Source: Microplitis mediator (Eukaryota > Arthropoda > Insecta > Hymenoptera > Braconidae). Taken from it: a DNA stretch of 64,000 nucleotides. Shown piece after piece: positions 12,031 through 24,922 of the stretch. How positions within the stretch are numbered: the stretch's first letter is position 1; each line of letters begins with the position of its first letter. Below the pieces are notes generated by a model that was not told the origin of the DNA, ran no database searches, and was given only the letters and a program-made list of their open reading frames with translations. The translations under genes and the position numbers were made by a program. Where the stretch lies: contig NC_079978.1 of assembly GCF_029852145.1 (NCBI RefSeq), positions 16,619,653-16,683,652 on the forward strand, read 5' to 3'.

Positions 12031-12770
12031 AAAACGAAGAGACAAAAAGGGAGTCTCCGTTTTGTAGCTATAACTTAAAAAATATTAAAGATATCTGAAA
12101 TTTAAAAAAAGATTCTAAAAGATGAGAAAATTTTAGTTAAGTAAGCCTCGACTCCCCGAGTTGTAGCTCCATTATTTATAATTTTAATTTAACGCCGCAA
12201 TGCAAAGTATGCAACACAAAACTCAAGTCTCCGAAAAATTTGTTAATTAACAATTAAATAACGTAATCAAAAATCTAGCTAAAAAATTATTCTTTTGCGG
12301 GGCTATATTCCTTCAAGTGTCTAGATGACACTATAATTTATTCAGATTTTTAAATTAATATTGAATGTTATAAAAAAATTATTTTGTGTTGCATACTTTG
12401 CTTTGCGGCGACGCCTAGGCACCGAAACGGCCGCGCGGAGCCCAACTTTCAACGTTTAATTAAAATAATAAATAATGGAGCTACAACTCGGGGAGTCAAG
12501 ACTTATTTTACTAAAATTTTCTCCTCTTTTAGAATCTTTTTTTTAAATTTCAGATATCTTTAATATTTTTGAAGTTATAGCTACAAAACGGAGACTCCAT
12601 TTTTGTCTCTTCGTTTTTTGTTTGTAACAAATGAAATTTGTAATGGCGGATAAATAAAAAACCACCCATTTCCCAGAATTAAATTCTGAATCCAATGCAC
12701 CAACCGCCATATTTTTAAGAGTGTCTTAACGATTTTTCGCAGAAAACTCACTTCTCGACTAGCCTATTTG
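12031..12770 (-). mobile_element. Tc1-like family element, reversed, with an internal hairpin
   Basis: The block 12033-12222 is repeated inverted at about 12384-12620, joined by a loop that contains a GC-rich CGGCCGCGCGG patch. Beyond the hairpin, 12625-12765 is a reversed, divergent copy of the family end seen at 9096 and 63480, including the start of its transposase-like ORF. The same hairpin sequence follows the family end at 63690-64000, so hairpin and end belong to one element. Confidence 0.7.
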
Positions 12771-12788
12771 TCTATCTGACATTTTTAA

Positions 12789-14125
12789 GAGGGATAGCCA
12801 CTGTGAGATTTCAAAAAAAAAAATTTTTTTTTTTTTTATTAAATCAAAGTGTATATTCTTAAATAATCTAAATTTTGTTGCTTAAAATTAATTATATTAA
12901 ATTTTCAATTAATTGCGAATAACTTACGACTTGTGAGAAATATCAAACATTTTCTCTGAGATAAGTTGTAGGAAATAAAAGGCTCTGCAAAAAATGTCCT
13001 CTAAAATTTTCGGATAAAGTTAATGGTTGCGTCAAAAAATTTAAAAAATGTAGAAATTTATCTTCAATATAACTTAAACTTTGAATAACTTTTGAAGAAA
13101 TAAAAATATCGAAAAATTATAAGAGACCTTTTTTGTAGAGCGTCAAATTTCCTGCAAGAATATGTCTCGAACATTTGAAAGTATTGGTCCCACCGAGAGC
13201 TACAAAATTCCAAAGCTTGAAAAATAAATTTTCCCATGTTATTTAAACGGGAAATAGAAAATTGCGATGCGGCAGTTGTTAATATTAATATTAAGAGCTC
13301 AAACTTTCACAGTTTTTTTTTCGTCATTTCCAACAATATTTTCGATATAATGCAGAAAAAAAAAATCGGACCGAAACCAATAACTTCCCGAATTTTTGAA
13401 AATTTACAATTTTCTTAGCGGGAAGTTAAAAATTAGTCGATTTTTTTGAATCAGTCTAGTGTCTATATTCAAAAATATGTATCTAGAGTTTTATATGAAA
13501 ATTCCGAATATTTTCCAAGTTATAGTCATTTTTGTGACAGTGCGTCAACTGACCGTTGCATCGACTAAAAACTTTAAACGCGTTTTTCTCGAAACTACTC
13601 TTTTTGAACTGGTGGCATCTGTAATTTGCATAAATATGAACCGATTCGCAACTTTTTTTTATGCCGTATTCGTCTATTCAGTAGCTAAAGTTGCACGTGA
13701 ATTTTGAAAATTTTGATTTTTAAGATTTTTTAGGGCTGTTTGAATCCAAAAAAATGAGAAAAAAAAAAACGAAAAAATTTTTAATATGTCGCCATTATTT
13801 TTCAAATCTAAATTTTCAAAATCCCCTACGTGGAACGATAACCACATGCATACACATTACAACGCCGTTTGGTTTTTTTGTTTCTGATAATCCGTTTTTG
13901 GGTTAGAGATTTCGACGTGGTGGGGAAAATTTTTTTGTTGCTCCACAAAAATGCTTATAACTTTGTAACAACATATTATTTTTTGATGAAAATTTAGGAG
14001 AATTATCTTCAATGTATACATTATAAAACAAGAAAAAAACCCGATCCCCGAATTCCTTTATTATTCCAGTCAAAAAAATTTTCGAAAATCATCTATTTTT
14101 TCGATCCTCACAGTGGTTATCTCCC
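12789..14125. mobile_element. TTAA-flanked TIR element without transposase
   Basis: Imperfect terminal repeats carry the core CCACTGTGAG at the left and CTCACAGTGG at the right, with TTAA directly outside both (12785-12788, 14126-14129). TTAA duplications are typical of piggyBac and Kolobok elements. The 1337 bp interior has no transposase. It includes, at about 13380-13437, an end of the AACTTCCCGCTAA family also seen at 48 kb and 50 kb. Confidence 0.7.
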
Positions 14126-14129
14126 TTAA

Positions 14130-15049
14130 TATTTATATTTTAACAAAGTTCAATAGTTTGTAGTTTTTAAATAAATAAATGCATGCCTTTAAACTTAATT
14201 ACTTTCACAGTCATTCAATTTTTCGTGCTTAGTAAATTATTTTACTAAAAAAATATGATATCATCAAAATGATTGCAAAAGCTATAATTTTACTAGATGT
14301 TTTCTATTTACACTCTGTATTAAAATAATTTTTTTTCTCTCAATTATTTTTGAGTCATATTATAATCGTATTGAAATTTTTCAACTTCGGCTATCGGTAA
14401 TCTAGAATTTTGAGTTAATCGGTAAAAAAAATTTCCTACTTAGCCTATATCAACGTGTCGCATTGAATCGCATTGATTCGGATTGACAAGACGGCCATTG
14501 CAAAAACAGGATTGAATCGGATAGAAAACTGAATGCGATTCAATGCGATCCCGTTTGCTGGGATATACTTATATAAATGATTATAAATTTACTGTTTTAT
14601 AAAAAAATCAATTACTACTATTGAAACATCGTTTTTAAAAATGTTTTTTTTCAAACGTTTATGTTCAAATTCAATATTTCTTTAATAACTCTTCAATCCT
14701 CTATATAATTTTAGTTATTTTCAATGATAATTTTATAGATCACTTCAATTCGTTGTGATTTAATAATAATGAAGACATGTTAGATTACATTTACAAGTAA
14801 ATAATAACTTTTAATTTAATTTTAAAATAATTATGATCATTCTTCTGCATACCGGTCGTTCACTGGTGAGTGGTCACAGACCGGACTAGTTACCCTATAT
14901 ATATAGAGAGAGATTGACTTACTTGTGTCTTGCATGAGCTTTGTTGCTTTCTTGATGTTATTTTGTTTTTTTTTTTAGATTCAACTTGTACATTAACTAC
15001 CGCATTTTTTCAACTTAAATGAATTTTTTTTATTTTATTTCACACGTAT
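14130..15049. other. AT-rich spacer with one perfect 17 bp inverted repeat
   Basis: No gene is visible. At 14458-14474 and 14532-14548 lies a perfect inverted repeat, TCGCATTGAATCGCATT and its complement, with a 57-base loop that contains further imperfect copies of the ATTGAATCG motif. Confidence 0.5.
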
Positions 15050-15180
15050 TAAGTGGCTACCAGCCTACACTAATTTGAACCTGATTTTAACTTATTATTA
15101 TTAGGTGGCTACCAGCCTACACTAATTTGAAGCTGATTAAAACATTATTATTAGGTGGCTAACAGCCTACGCTAAGTTTT
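15050..15180. repeat. Three tandem repeats of about 50 bp
   Basis: The unit GGTGGCTACCAGCCTACACT occurs at about 15052, 15104 and 15154 with small changes (period 50-51). Confidence 0.8.
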
Positions 15181-15376
15181 AACTTTATTTTAAAATTGTG
15201 ACCACTTACTCGAGAATCTTCCACATACTAACACTAATCTAACTTAGGTATAAGTTTGCGGGTGTATAAGATGTGACTCTACCTGATGAGAGTAGTGGGG
15301 GTCGTGCCGTAACTGCGTACATATATCTTCGTTGTTCTCTAGCCCCACTATTCCAGCTGGTCTATGGGGGTGCGAT

Positions 15377-15395
15377 TGACGTCACTCTGACGTCA
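15377..15395. promoter_or_regulatory. Pair of CRE-type TGACGTCA palindromes
   Basis: Two perfect TGACGTCA octamers (15377-15384 and 15388-15395) lie three bases apart. This is the binding site of CREB/ATF-type bZIP factors. It sits in a less AT-rich block (about 15180-15480) that may be a promoter or a decayed LTR; no gene next to it was found. Confidence 0.35.
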
Positions 15396-16260
15396 GAGAT
15401 ATGAGTCCCAAGTACCTGAAACTACGAGCCTGGGCTATGAGGATTGTCACTGCTTACAACATATTCTATTTTAACAATCCTCAAAAATAATATTTTTACC
15501 TGCATGTTCAAATCTGTTATACTTGGTTTAAAATTTGATTTAAATATTTTGGTATAATTATGATTCTAGTAATGGATATATATGCAAGTTCAGATTTAAA
15601 CTCTGTACTTTTTATGTTTCTTTTGCCATTTAAATTTGTTATTTTAACATTTAAAATGGTCGTGTTAAAATTTTAGTTTTATAATTTTTGTATTTGTTAC
15701 TTGAACTGAATATTCCAAATTATAGTAAGTAAATTTTATTTTTCATATGGCGTTCAGTAAAAGTTGGAAATATCTGGTTTGGTTTTATTTTCCGAAAGAA
15801 ACTTCTATCGCCAAAGAGTGACTCACGCTTAATATACTTAAAATAGTTGCCGAAGTGAGGTAAAACAAATTTTTCGATCGTAAAGCACACTCTGATGCTT
15901 CGCATCATGAGTCGTGCAATATTTCTATTACTATTTGCTAAGGCCCGGTTGCATGCAGCCTCATAGCGTGTCGGCTGCACTCCAACCTTGAACAGGTTTT
16001 AACTTATCCCCTTTAATTGCTTTTGAAGTACTTTTAACCGACTGGCAAACAAATATGTTCGTTTAAAATAATTTTAAAATAATATTTGGAAGAGAATTAA
16101 TAAAAGAATATGTTCAAATTTTCAGACATAACATTAATATTTCTTCTTCATTACGGTCACATTTTTTTTCAACAATAATAAAGCATTGTATTATGTATTA
16201 TGAGTTGATATTCGAAATGTTTAAAAGGGGGGGGGGGGGGTAGGGTTTTAAAATTATTAT
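15396..16260. other. Non-coding spacer with a shared short motif and a G tract
   Basis: Bases 15869-15920 share a motif with 49896-49945 (TTTTTCGATCGTA, then ATGCTTCGCAT, then GAGTCGTGCAATA). A run of 14 G lies near 16229. Otherwise I see nothing. Confidence 0.4.
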
Positions 16261-16264
16261 TTTT

Positions 16265-16800
16265 TTATTTTTTTTCTGAATGAGCAATCCTACCAAAAAC
16301 AGATTCTCTGTATAAAATCGCGCCAAGTACACGTTTAAAATTTTTTACAATTAAGACAAGATTTTTTTTTTTAAAAAATGAATCAAATCGAAAAAATACT
16401 AAGTACCTAATATAATTCGAAATCATGGAAAACATTTTCATAGAATTGAACAAAAAATTGAAAAAAAAAAAAATTTCAATGTACTTGGTGTGCGTTACTA
16501 AATTTATTCAAGCAAAATTTTTAGAATTGATTTCGCATATAAATTATTTTCCAATTAAATTGAATGATATTCTTTTTTTCCAGTTTATAGGCACACCAAG
16601 TACATTGAAATTTTTTTTTTTCAATTTTTTGTTCAATTCTATGAAAATGTTTTCCATGATTTCGAATTATATTAGGTACTTGGTATTTTTTCGATTTGAT
16701 TCATTTTTTTGTAAAAAGAATCTTGTCTTAATTGTAAAAAATTTTAAACGTGTACTTGGCGCGATTTTATACAGAGAATCTGTTTTTGGTAGGATTTGTC
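16265..16800. mobile_element. Fold-back element, about 0.54 kb
   Basis: The left arm (about 16268-16484) and right arm (about 16604-16796) are reverse complements across a loop of about 120 bases. The phrases CAAGTACACG and CCAAGTACATTG occur in both arms. Long ORFs on both strands here are the same palindrome read twice, not genes. Confidence 0.75.
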
Positions 16801-16871
16801 TTTTTTTTGTCGTGTTGATTGAGAATGATTTTAATCTACACTATTAGAAATCGAGTTATAATTTAAGTATA

Positions 16872-18522
16872 GAGGGTAGAGGTAAGGAGCACTCTCTCTG
16901 TATATTAAAAGTGTCCATAAAATCAGAGAAATTTATGGTGGCGCTGCTTAAGAGAATGACTTAATTTAAAAGAAAGCGCCTAAAACTGTTAGAGTAGGAC
17001 AGAATTAAACGAAGAAAGATGTAAATCCGGTTCGCAAGCGCGCGACTTTCAAAAAATTATAATATCAAATTTTAGAATATCAAGAAAATAATATTATTTC
17101 TGTCGTTGATTCAATATATAACAATGATATTTAAAATTTTAATACTCTTTTCAGTAAAAAGAACTCAAATACAATGTATAAAAACTAATAAATCAGAAAA
17201 AAAAATTTTTTTGCGGAGAGTTTGATTGCTAGGAATAATTAAAATTACAATCGAGTACATAAATTTATTTCGAAACATTGTTATAAATTTTGAACAATGA
17301 TATAACGTATAAGAAGCATATGAAACGAAACAAATAATATAGCTTAAATAAACTTAAAGAAAAAATAATAATTATGTAAAAGAATAATGACAAGCTTTTA
17401 ACCTATTAACTTAAAAGTTATTTGTTAATCTAAGTATCGCTTTGTATAAGATTTGCAGCACTTTTCACTGATTCATTTCAACAGAGCAGCGAAACTATCA
17501 GACTGATCACAAAATGTTAGAAGATCTTTTTTGTAGACAATTTTATTTCCTACAAATTATCTCTGACAAAATTTTTTTAAATTCCGCATTGTTTTATAGT
17601 TATTACCATTTTAATATCAATATCTTAAAAAAAATATAGTATTCGGATCAATTGGAAGATCTTGATATTAAAATGATAATAACTAGAAAACAATGCAGAA
17701 TTTTAAAAAATTTTATCTAAGATAATTTGTAGGAAATTAAATTGTCTACAATAAAGATTTTCTAACATTTTGTAATAAGTCTGGTAGTTTCGATGGAAAA
17801 GGAAAAAGATCTTGATATTTACTATAAATTTGACTTCAATCTCAAATAACTTTTAAACAGATGGATTTATCAAAAAATCATAAGAGTCCTTTTTTATAGA
17901 ACATTAAATTTTCTAGTAAAATATATCCTGGGCTTATTTGTACAATAAGCCATTATCGAGGTATACAATTCCGAACTTAAAAAATTTTTTTCCCATGTTA
18001 TTCAAATGGGAAATAAAAAATCACAATCAGCGAGTACTTAATATTAATGTTAAGGGCTCAAATTTTAACTGGTGACTTCTTTTACCCTATTGAAACTTCG
18101 GAGTCTGTGTCCTTGATAAAAAAAAATAGTTGATTTTTTTAAATCAGTCTATTGTTTATATATAATTTAAGACTTAAATTGACATGTTGAGAGTAATGCA
18201 CTACCTCAAACGCAAAAAAAATTAATTTAAAAAATAATTTAAATTGTTCTTAAAAATATTTAGAATTTTCACTTGACTATATTATCAATTGAATATTCAT
18301 TTATATTACTTTTATCAACTACTCTATTCAGTACAACTACTTCTGTACTCTACTATTGACCTGTGGCATACTTCACTTCATCAATAATCGCCACGTTCCC
18401 ATCTAACCATTCTTCGCATCAGCGCCTTTGTAGTTGGTTTCAGAACTATACGTTTCCAGCTTTTCGTGGACACTTTTGAGAGTGAAGCCCCATATGAGAG
18501 AGTGCTCCTTACCTCTACCCTC
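16872..18522. mobile_element. TIR element, 1.65 kb, with internal hairpin
   Basis: The ends are inverted copies of GAGGGTAGAGGTAAGGAGCA. Inside, 17510-17620 and 17665-17790 form an inverted repeat closely related to the hairpin at 60230-60520 in the transferrin intron. No transposase is present. Confidence 0.7.
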
Positions 18523-19139
18523 CATTGAGGTGACTATCAGGGTAAATTTCATATCAAACTATAGTAAAAAATATAGTAAGACATAAAAAATAGAAACACA
18601 GTAAAAAGGAAAGGTAGACAAGCTGCTAGGGAAAAACCCATGGGTTTGGGAAAAACCCATGGGTCGGAGGGAAAAAACTCGGGGTTACAATATTTACAAA
18701 ATGTTTACAACTGAATCCTACCTAAATAGATTTCTTAATAAAAACTAAAAATACTTTACAACAATATTTCCTACGTCTACTGTTACTATAAAATAAATGC
18801 TAAAAAATATTACATGTACTTATGTTAGACTATTTTTTACTGCTTTAAAATATAAATGATTTTAGAAAATAAAATATTAAGAAAAAACTACAATCAATAA
18901 TTATTAACTAATTAATTATTTACGTGACCGCCACAAATTTATCATTTTTTGGAAAGGGGCCTTCTTGCCCAGAGAATAAAATTTTTTGTTTCAAAGTTTC
19001 GGCGAAATATACATGAATTTGATCGAATTATGACAGAACTCAAGACACATGAACTCTTTTAGGTAACACAAAGATATCCTGCATTTAATATCCGCGGAGC
19101 AAAAATTATAAACAATAGTTTACCTGAACAGGTTAACAA
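18523..19139. other. AT-rich spacer
   Basis: No gene. Two direct copies of GGGAAAAACCCATGGGT lie near 18630-18665. The segment 18950-19030 (GGAAAGGGGCCTT and flanks) is related to 22080-22200, so both are pieces of one repeat. Confidence 0.4.
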
Positions 19140-20160
19140 AAAAAAACAAAATTTTCAAAGTTTTTTCAGTCTAGTGACCGGTAGCATGCTCGGAAAATTA
19201 TGAAATTTGCTACAGGACCTTCCTAGGATATTTCAAAGATATTCTGTATTTAATATAGGCGGAGCAAAAATTATAAACAGTAGTATACCTGAACTGGTCA
19301 ACAAAGAAAACGAAATTTTCAAACTTCAAACATTTTTCGCATATTTTTCGAACACATTTCGTACATGAAATTTCTTGGATTTCGAGTCTATTTTTTCTCA
19401 AGATACTAAAGAAACTTTTCGAACATTTTTCGCATATTTTTCAAACAGATTTCGCATATAAAAGTACTCGGTTTTAAGTTAATTTTTTCTCAAAACACTA
19501 AGGAAACTTTTCGAATGAATTGCGAACAGATTTCGTACATGAAATTTCTCTGATTTTGAGTCTATATTTTTTCAAAACACTAAGGGAACTTTTCGAACAA
19601 ATTTCGAATATTTTTCGAACACATTTCTTACATAAAGTTTCTTGGAATTCGAGTCTATTTTTTCTCGAAATACTAAGGAAACTTTTCGATTATTCTACGA
19701 ACATATATCGTACATGAAGTTTCCATAGTATTTTGAGGAAAAATAGACACAAAATCATAGAAATTTCATGTACGAAATTTGTTCGAAAAGTTTCCTTAGT
19801 GTTTTGAGAAAAAATTGACTCAAAAACCAGTACTTTTATATGCGAAATCTGTTTAAAAAATATGCGAAAAATGCTCAAAGTTTGTTCAAAAATTTTAGTA
19901 AGATTTTTAAGTGAAACTTTCAAAATCTCAGAAATTAAAAATTATAAAAATTTTCTTACTTATCTAGATTGAAAGAATTCAAAAATTTGAAAAACTACAT
20001 GTCCGAAAAAAAAATACAAATAATATTTCATAAAAAATTTTTTGAACGAAAAACTCAAATCATTGAATGTTCGAAAAATATGCAAAATTGTGTCACGTTT
20101 CGATGTTCGAGCTTCGAACATTTTTCGTATATTTTTCGAACATTTTTTTTTTCACACTGG
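19140..20160. repeat. Degenerate TTCGAAC-type satellite, partly inverted
   Basis: Phrases such as TTCGAACATTTTTCGCATA, CGTACATGAAATTTCT and CTAAGGAAACTTTTCGAA recur about every 110-140 bases on the plus strand up to about 19720, then in reverse complement to about 19930, then again forward. ORFs on both strands here are repeat artefacts. Confidence 0.65.
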
Positions 20161-20997
20161 TTGGTATAAGAATTTCAAAATGATTTTATAAACTGTAATA
20201 ATTAATTCCATAACAAAAAATATTAATACATTCACGCGTACCTTGTGATTTTTCTAAGCATATTTTCAATTTTGATATTAAAAGGACAGATGTTAGAATG
20301 CACCTTTTTGACTGCAGCATTTTTTTTTTTTTATTTTTAGACTTCAGATAAGCTTTTTAGTAAATTTTTCAGAAAAAAATTTATACGCCTTTTTAGTTTT
20401 TGGTCACAAAGTTTTCAAATTCCTAAAGCTGAAAGGGTGCATAATTAAAGACATACGCCCTTTTAGCTTTGGGAAAACAATGTTTGATTTTCAAGCATAG
20501 AAAATGTTTACTAATCAATTGGCGATGAAAAAAAAAATTTATGCGCCCTTTTACCTTTATGATATACTCTATTACATATGTTTTCACATATGAAGTTTTT
20601 TCATGCGGGCAACCATTAATTTTTAAATAAAGCGAGAATTCAAAATAACAAGTAAATAATATTTTGAAGATTTATTTAACTAAAATTACATTATTAACCG
20701 TTACAGTTGCTACTTAAAATTGTATTTACATTATTACTATAACAAATTTCTATAATTACAGATAAAGAATTAATTTAAAAATTTTTTTAATTATTGTCTG
20801 ATTTGACACACATTTATTTCTCAATATTTTGTAAAACAATCAGTGGTGAACATTATTTAAGCACCAACAAAGGGCACAAGAATAATTCCTGACTAAGAAA
20901 AACGATACAAAATGGTTGGTCATGTTAATGACCCATACGAAGGGTGATTCCAAATTATTCAGAAGCATCAAAATCTATTTAAAATTTTGTCTTTTTC
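20161..20997. other. AT-rich spacer with short CGCCCTTTTAG repeats
   Basis: The phrase ACGCC(C/T)TTTTAG occurs about three times between 20385 and 20570, in sequence that looks like eroded repeats. The last 150 bases may be the 3' flank of the coding stub at 20998. Confidence 0.35.
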
Positions 20998-21230
20998 TTA
21001 TTCGTTTTGAATTGATTCTCCGAATAAGCCAGTAAATTTGTGATCAAAACAAGAATCACCCAGCGATGAATCAGGAGCGAATAAAAATTCAACCTTTACA
21101 TTAAAATTCGCATCTTGAAACACTGGTACTGGAAGATCCATCGCTTGCCTTTGAGAGTCCACTTCAGATAATCTTCTATCCCGCTGAAGGTATTCCGGTA
21201 AAGGCGTTGGCTCAAGACCCAGTAATTTAT
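20998..21230 (-). pseudogene. C-terminal coding exon or stub of an unknown protein
   Basis: About 76 open codons on the minus strand run to a TAA at 20998-21000. The frame contains LLGLEPTPLPEYLQRDRRL, then an Asp/Phe-rich part and ends in LFGESIQNE. Composition (Pro, Glu, Asp, Arg, few Lys/Asn/Ile) is unlike shadow frames of this AT-rich DNA, so I take it as real coding sequence. It has no start codon: upstream it runs straight into the arm of a fold-back element at about 21230, which probably truncated it, unless an intron border is hidden there. I do not recognise the family. Confidence 0.45.
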
Positions 21231-21848
21231 AACTAAGGCCAAGAATTTGGTTTTTTTAAAAGGGAGAGATAAAAGATGGGAGGAGCTAAATTTCTGATTG
21301 GTTGAATTTTTATAGATTTGTATTTGTTTATTTGAATGGAGTGAAAAGAGCGATGGGACAAAAATAAGTTTAATCAATGCAAAATTAATGTACTAGTCAC
21401 ATACCCATGTATATTTGTAATCTTGATGTGGAATTTTGTTGGTTGAAACTCTTAAATATGCAGTCAACTATATTTTGAATGAATAGAAGCTGTCCAGCGT
21501 GCAAATCATGTTTCAATTAAACAAAAATTTTGTAATCCGACGGATAAAGTAATATCATCTAAAATATTTGCAAAATAATACCCTTAGTTTAAATTCATTC
21601 AAAATATAGTTGGGTACATATTTTAGAATTTCAACCAATAAAGTTCCACATCAAGATTACAAATATACATGGTTATGTGACTAATATATTTGTTTTGCAT
21701 TGGTTAAACTTATTTGTGTTTCATCGCTCTTTTGAGTCCATTCAAATAAGCAAATACAAATCTATAAAAATTCAACCAATCAGAAATTCAGCTCCTCCCA
21801 TCTTTTATCTCTCCCTTTTAAAAAAAACAAAATCCTTCGCCTTATTTA
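21231..21848. mobile_element. Fold-back element, about 0.6 kb
   Basis: Left arm about 21231-21486 and right arm about 21590-21848 are reverse complements, sharing for instance GGGAGAGATAAAAGATGGGA on the left. It abuts the coding stub on one side and a second small palindrome on the other. Confidence 0.75.
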
Positions 21849-21849
21849 T

Positions 21850-22025
21850 CACATTTTAAGTCAATATGTGATATGTAGGGAAAAATAAACCACTTGAAAA
21901 AAAAAAGTTGTAACGAAAAAATTGTTTTTTTTTTATTTTCGGTCAAGTTAATTTTTTCGTTACAATTTTTTTTTTTTTGAGTGGTCCATTTTACCCCACA
22001 CATCACATATTGGCCTAAAATGTGA
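21850..22025. mobile_element. Small palindromic MITE
   Basis: The ends are CACATTTTAAGTCAATATGTGAT and an inverted near-copy, with AAAAAATTGT / ACAATTTTTT inner arms. About 176 bp. Confidence 0.6.
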
Positions 22026-23190
22026 GAAAAACATTAGAGAGGTCATAACTTGACGGAAAAAAAAACAAAATTTTTTTTATAATTTTTTGGGGAAGGGGCC
22101 TTTGTGTCCCAGAGAAAAAAAATTTTTGTTTTCGATTTTTTGCAAAATTTCGACTGATTTTTTCGAAATAGACGGAATATAAACGAATTTGATGGTCAAG
22201 CCACAAGAAGAAAAAACCGGCTTAAGGGGGCCTTCGTGCCCCGGCCCCCCCTATATTGTTCCTTAAAATTCAGGGGTGCTGAACAAAAGTTTTACTCAAA
22301 TTCATTTTTATTCATTGAACTAAATAGTTGGCTCTATGTTAGCAACGACTTTGAACTGAATTATACTGTAGGCGCCAGACGAACTATAGAACCGAATTGA
22401 GTATAATGTATAGCTAGAAAACTACCTGGGCTCTGATCCTAAAATCCACAAACTTAAATACTTAACTATATGAGTGAACTGACCAAAGCTTCGAAGACAC
22501 CGCTCTATTCATGAATACTATACCTAGCATCTACGCTGTTCACACTATATACAATTCAAAAACTCTTGAGGCCTACTCTTGAACAAAACCTCAGTGATTT
22601 AAACTCTTGAACAAAACTGTCTGAATAATACTGCCACTCATACCATTGAATCATTCAACTCCATGAAATGTAGTCCCACTAGATGGTGCTACTAGTAATA
22701 TCATATTTTAATATATGTCACCAGAAAAATTCATACAACCGTACATGAGTCGATATAATTAATTCTCAATTTCTTAGAACTCTTTGAATTTTATAATATT
22801 TGGCATTATTGATTTGTTTTCAAACTACTTTTTTGACTCTCTTTTCTTTTGGATTTCATAGAAAAATAAAATATGGTAAATTCAGCTTAAAGGAATGCTG
22901 AGGTAGAAAAATTTGGAACGTTTTGAAATTTTAATTAATTTAATATTAATAACGAAAAAAAAGTTATCTACAGAAAACCCTGCACGACTATTTTTTATAA
23001 ACGAATAGTGCATTTCGTAAACGGATATACATATTTTTTTTTGGAAAATACTAAAAAAAAAAATAAGGAAAAAAGTTGACATAAATTTGGAGGGTGATCA
23101 TTTTTTTTTTATACGAAAATTAGATGTAAAATGAAATATTTCATAAACTATTGAGAAGTTATCGGGACAAACTAGTAACATTGTTTTTTA

Positions 23191-24922
23191 GATTTAATAA
23201 CGAACAAAATGAATTCTGAACGAAGTCTCTACGACGAATAGTTGCTGTGATAAAAATTATTAAAGCGCGAAAGCCGAAAAAGCGCGTCATTTTGTCCGCG
23301 CCCGGATAAACAAAAGAGTGTAACTCGGCCACAAATCGATGATTTTACAAATTTTTTTTTTATTCCCTTAGTAAATAATATATCAACCATAAAAAAAATT
23401 GGTAACTTCCAAAATAATTTTTTCGAATTTTAAATTTAAAAAAAGTGAAAATCACTTTTTGTTAAATAAAAAATAGAAAAAATGAAAAATAAATAAAATG
23501 AGCTAATAGATAACTTTCTTTGAACCATTACCCAAACAATTACGGGTCAGTACAGTTAAAAAAATTTTTTTTTTCATAAAAAAACACGACTTGAAAAGTT
23601 TTCGAAACGTATCAACAATTAAAAAAAAATTTATATACTTTTTTTTGATACGACAGAAATTCATCTCGCGAAATTCTGAATCGAATGGTATATAGGAATT
23701 TTGGACGTTTTTTTGAAATTTTTGTTTTATAATTTTCAGTACAAGAACTTATAAAAATTTCTTGCCGTGGAACTTAGAAAAAATTCGACTTCGGATATCT
23801 TCGGGAATTGCTAGAGAGAGAAAGTGGTCAAAAGACGTAGTGTCTTTCTCTAAAGGATTAAGTCCGTGCGTATCCCCACGGACAGATTGTGATCTTTTTT
23901 TTTTTTTTTTTTTCGTCACCAACGACTGAAATTCTCTTTTTCATCAATTCTCATTTCTCAATTTGTTATAAACAATGTCATCGAAACTTAAAAAAAACAA
24001 CGTTTCTACGATATAGGTATCAAAAGATTGCAAATTTTCTGAATCGGAAAAATAACTCATCGTGTAGAGAACTTTTTTACAAATTTGTTAACTAATTTAT
24101 TATAAATAATGACGAAAACTTTTTTAAAAAAAGTCCTCTACACGATAAGTTATTTTTCCGATTCAGAAAATTTGCCATCTTTTCATACCTATATTGTACG
24201 AACGATTTTTTTTAATTTGTTAATTAATTTTTTATAAACAAAAAAAAAGAAAAAAACATTGGAATTTGTCCGCGGGGATACGCACGGTCGTAATCCCTTA
24301 CAGGGAGACACTTCGTCTTATGCCCACTTTCTCTGTCTAACAATTCCCAAAGATATCCGAAGTCGAATTTTTTCCAAGTCCCGCAGCAAGAAATTTTTTC
24401 AAGTCCTCATACTGAAAATTAGAAAGGAAAATTCAATTCCGAATTTCGCGAGATGAATTTCTGTCGTATCACAAAATTTTTTTTTTTTTTTTTAATTGTC
24501 GATAAATTTCGAAAAATTTCAAAACGCGTTTCTTTATGAAAACCAATTTTTTTTCTATCTGTCATTACTCGTAATTTTTTGGGTTATGGTTCAAACAAAA
24601 TTATCAATTAGGTTATTCTATTTATTTTTTATTTTCTCTTATGTTTATTTAACAAAAAGTGATTTCTACTTTTTTAAAATTTATAATTTGAAAATATTTT
24701 TTTGGAAGTTACCAAACTTTTTTATGATTGATATAAGATTTACTAAGAGTATATAAAAAAAACTTGTTAAAATATCGATTTACTGCCAAATTACACTCTT
24801 TTGTTTATCCGCGCGCGGACAAAATGACGCGCTTTTTCGTTTTTCGCGCTTTAATAATTTTTATCTCAGCAACTATTCGTCGTAGAGACGTCATTCAGAA
24901 TTCATTTTGTTCGTTATTAAAC
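23191..24922. mobile_element. Giant palindrome, 1.7 kb, with CGCG-rich ends
   Basis: Both arms carry, in mirror order, a GAACAAAATGAATTC end block, a CTCTACGACGAATAGTTGC block, GCGCG-containing sequence around a TTTGTCCGCGC phrase, a GTCTTTCTC/GTATCCCC block and an AATCGGAAAAATAAC block, meeting near 24095. Partial copies lie at about 25740-26360 and, reversed, at 28255-29140. Confidence 0.8.

Noticed and set aside
16265..16847. Matching ORFs on both strands (62 and 140 codons)
   Set aside because: Same palindromic arm read in both directions; composition follows AT-rich DNA.
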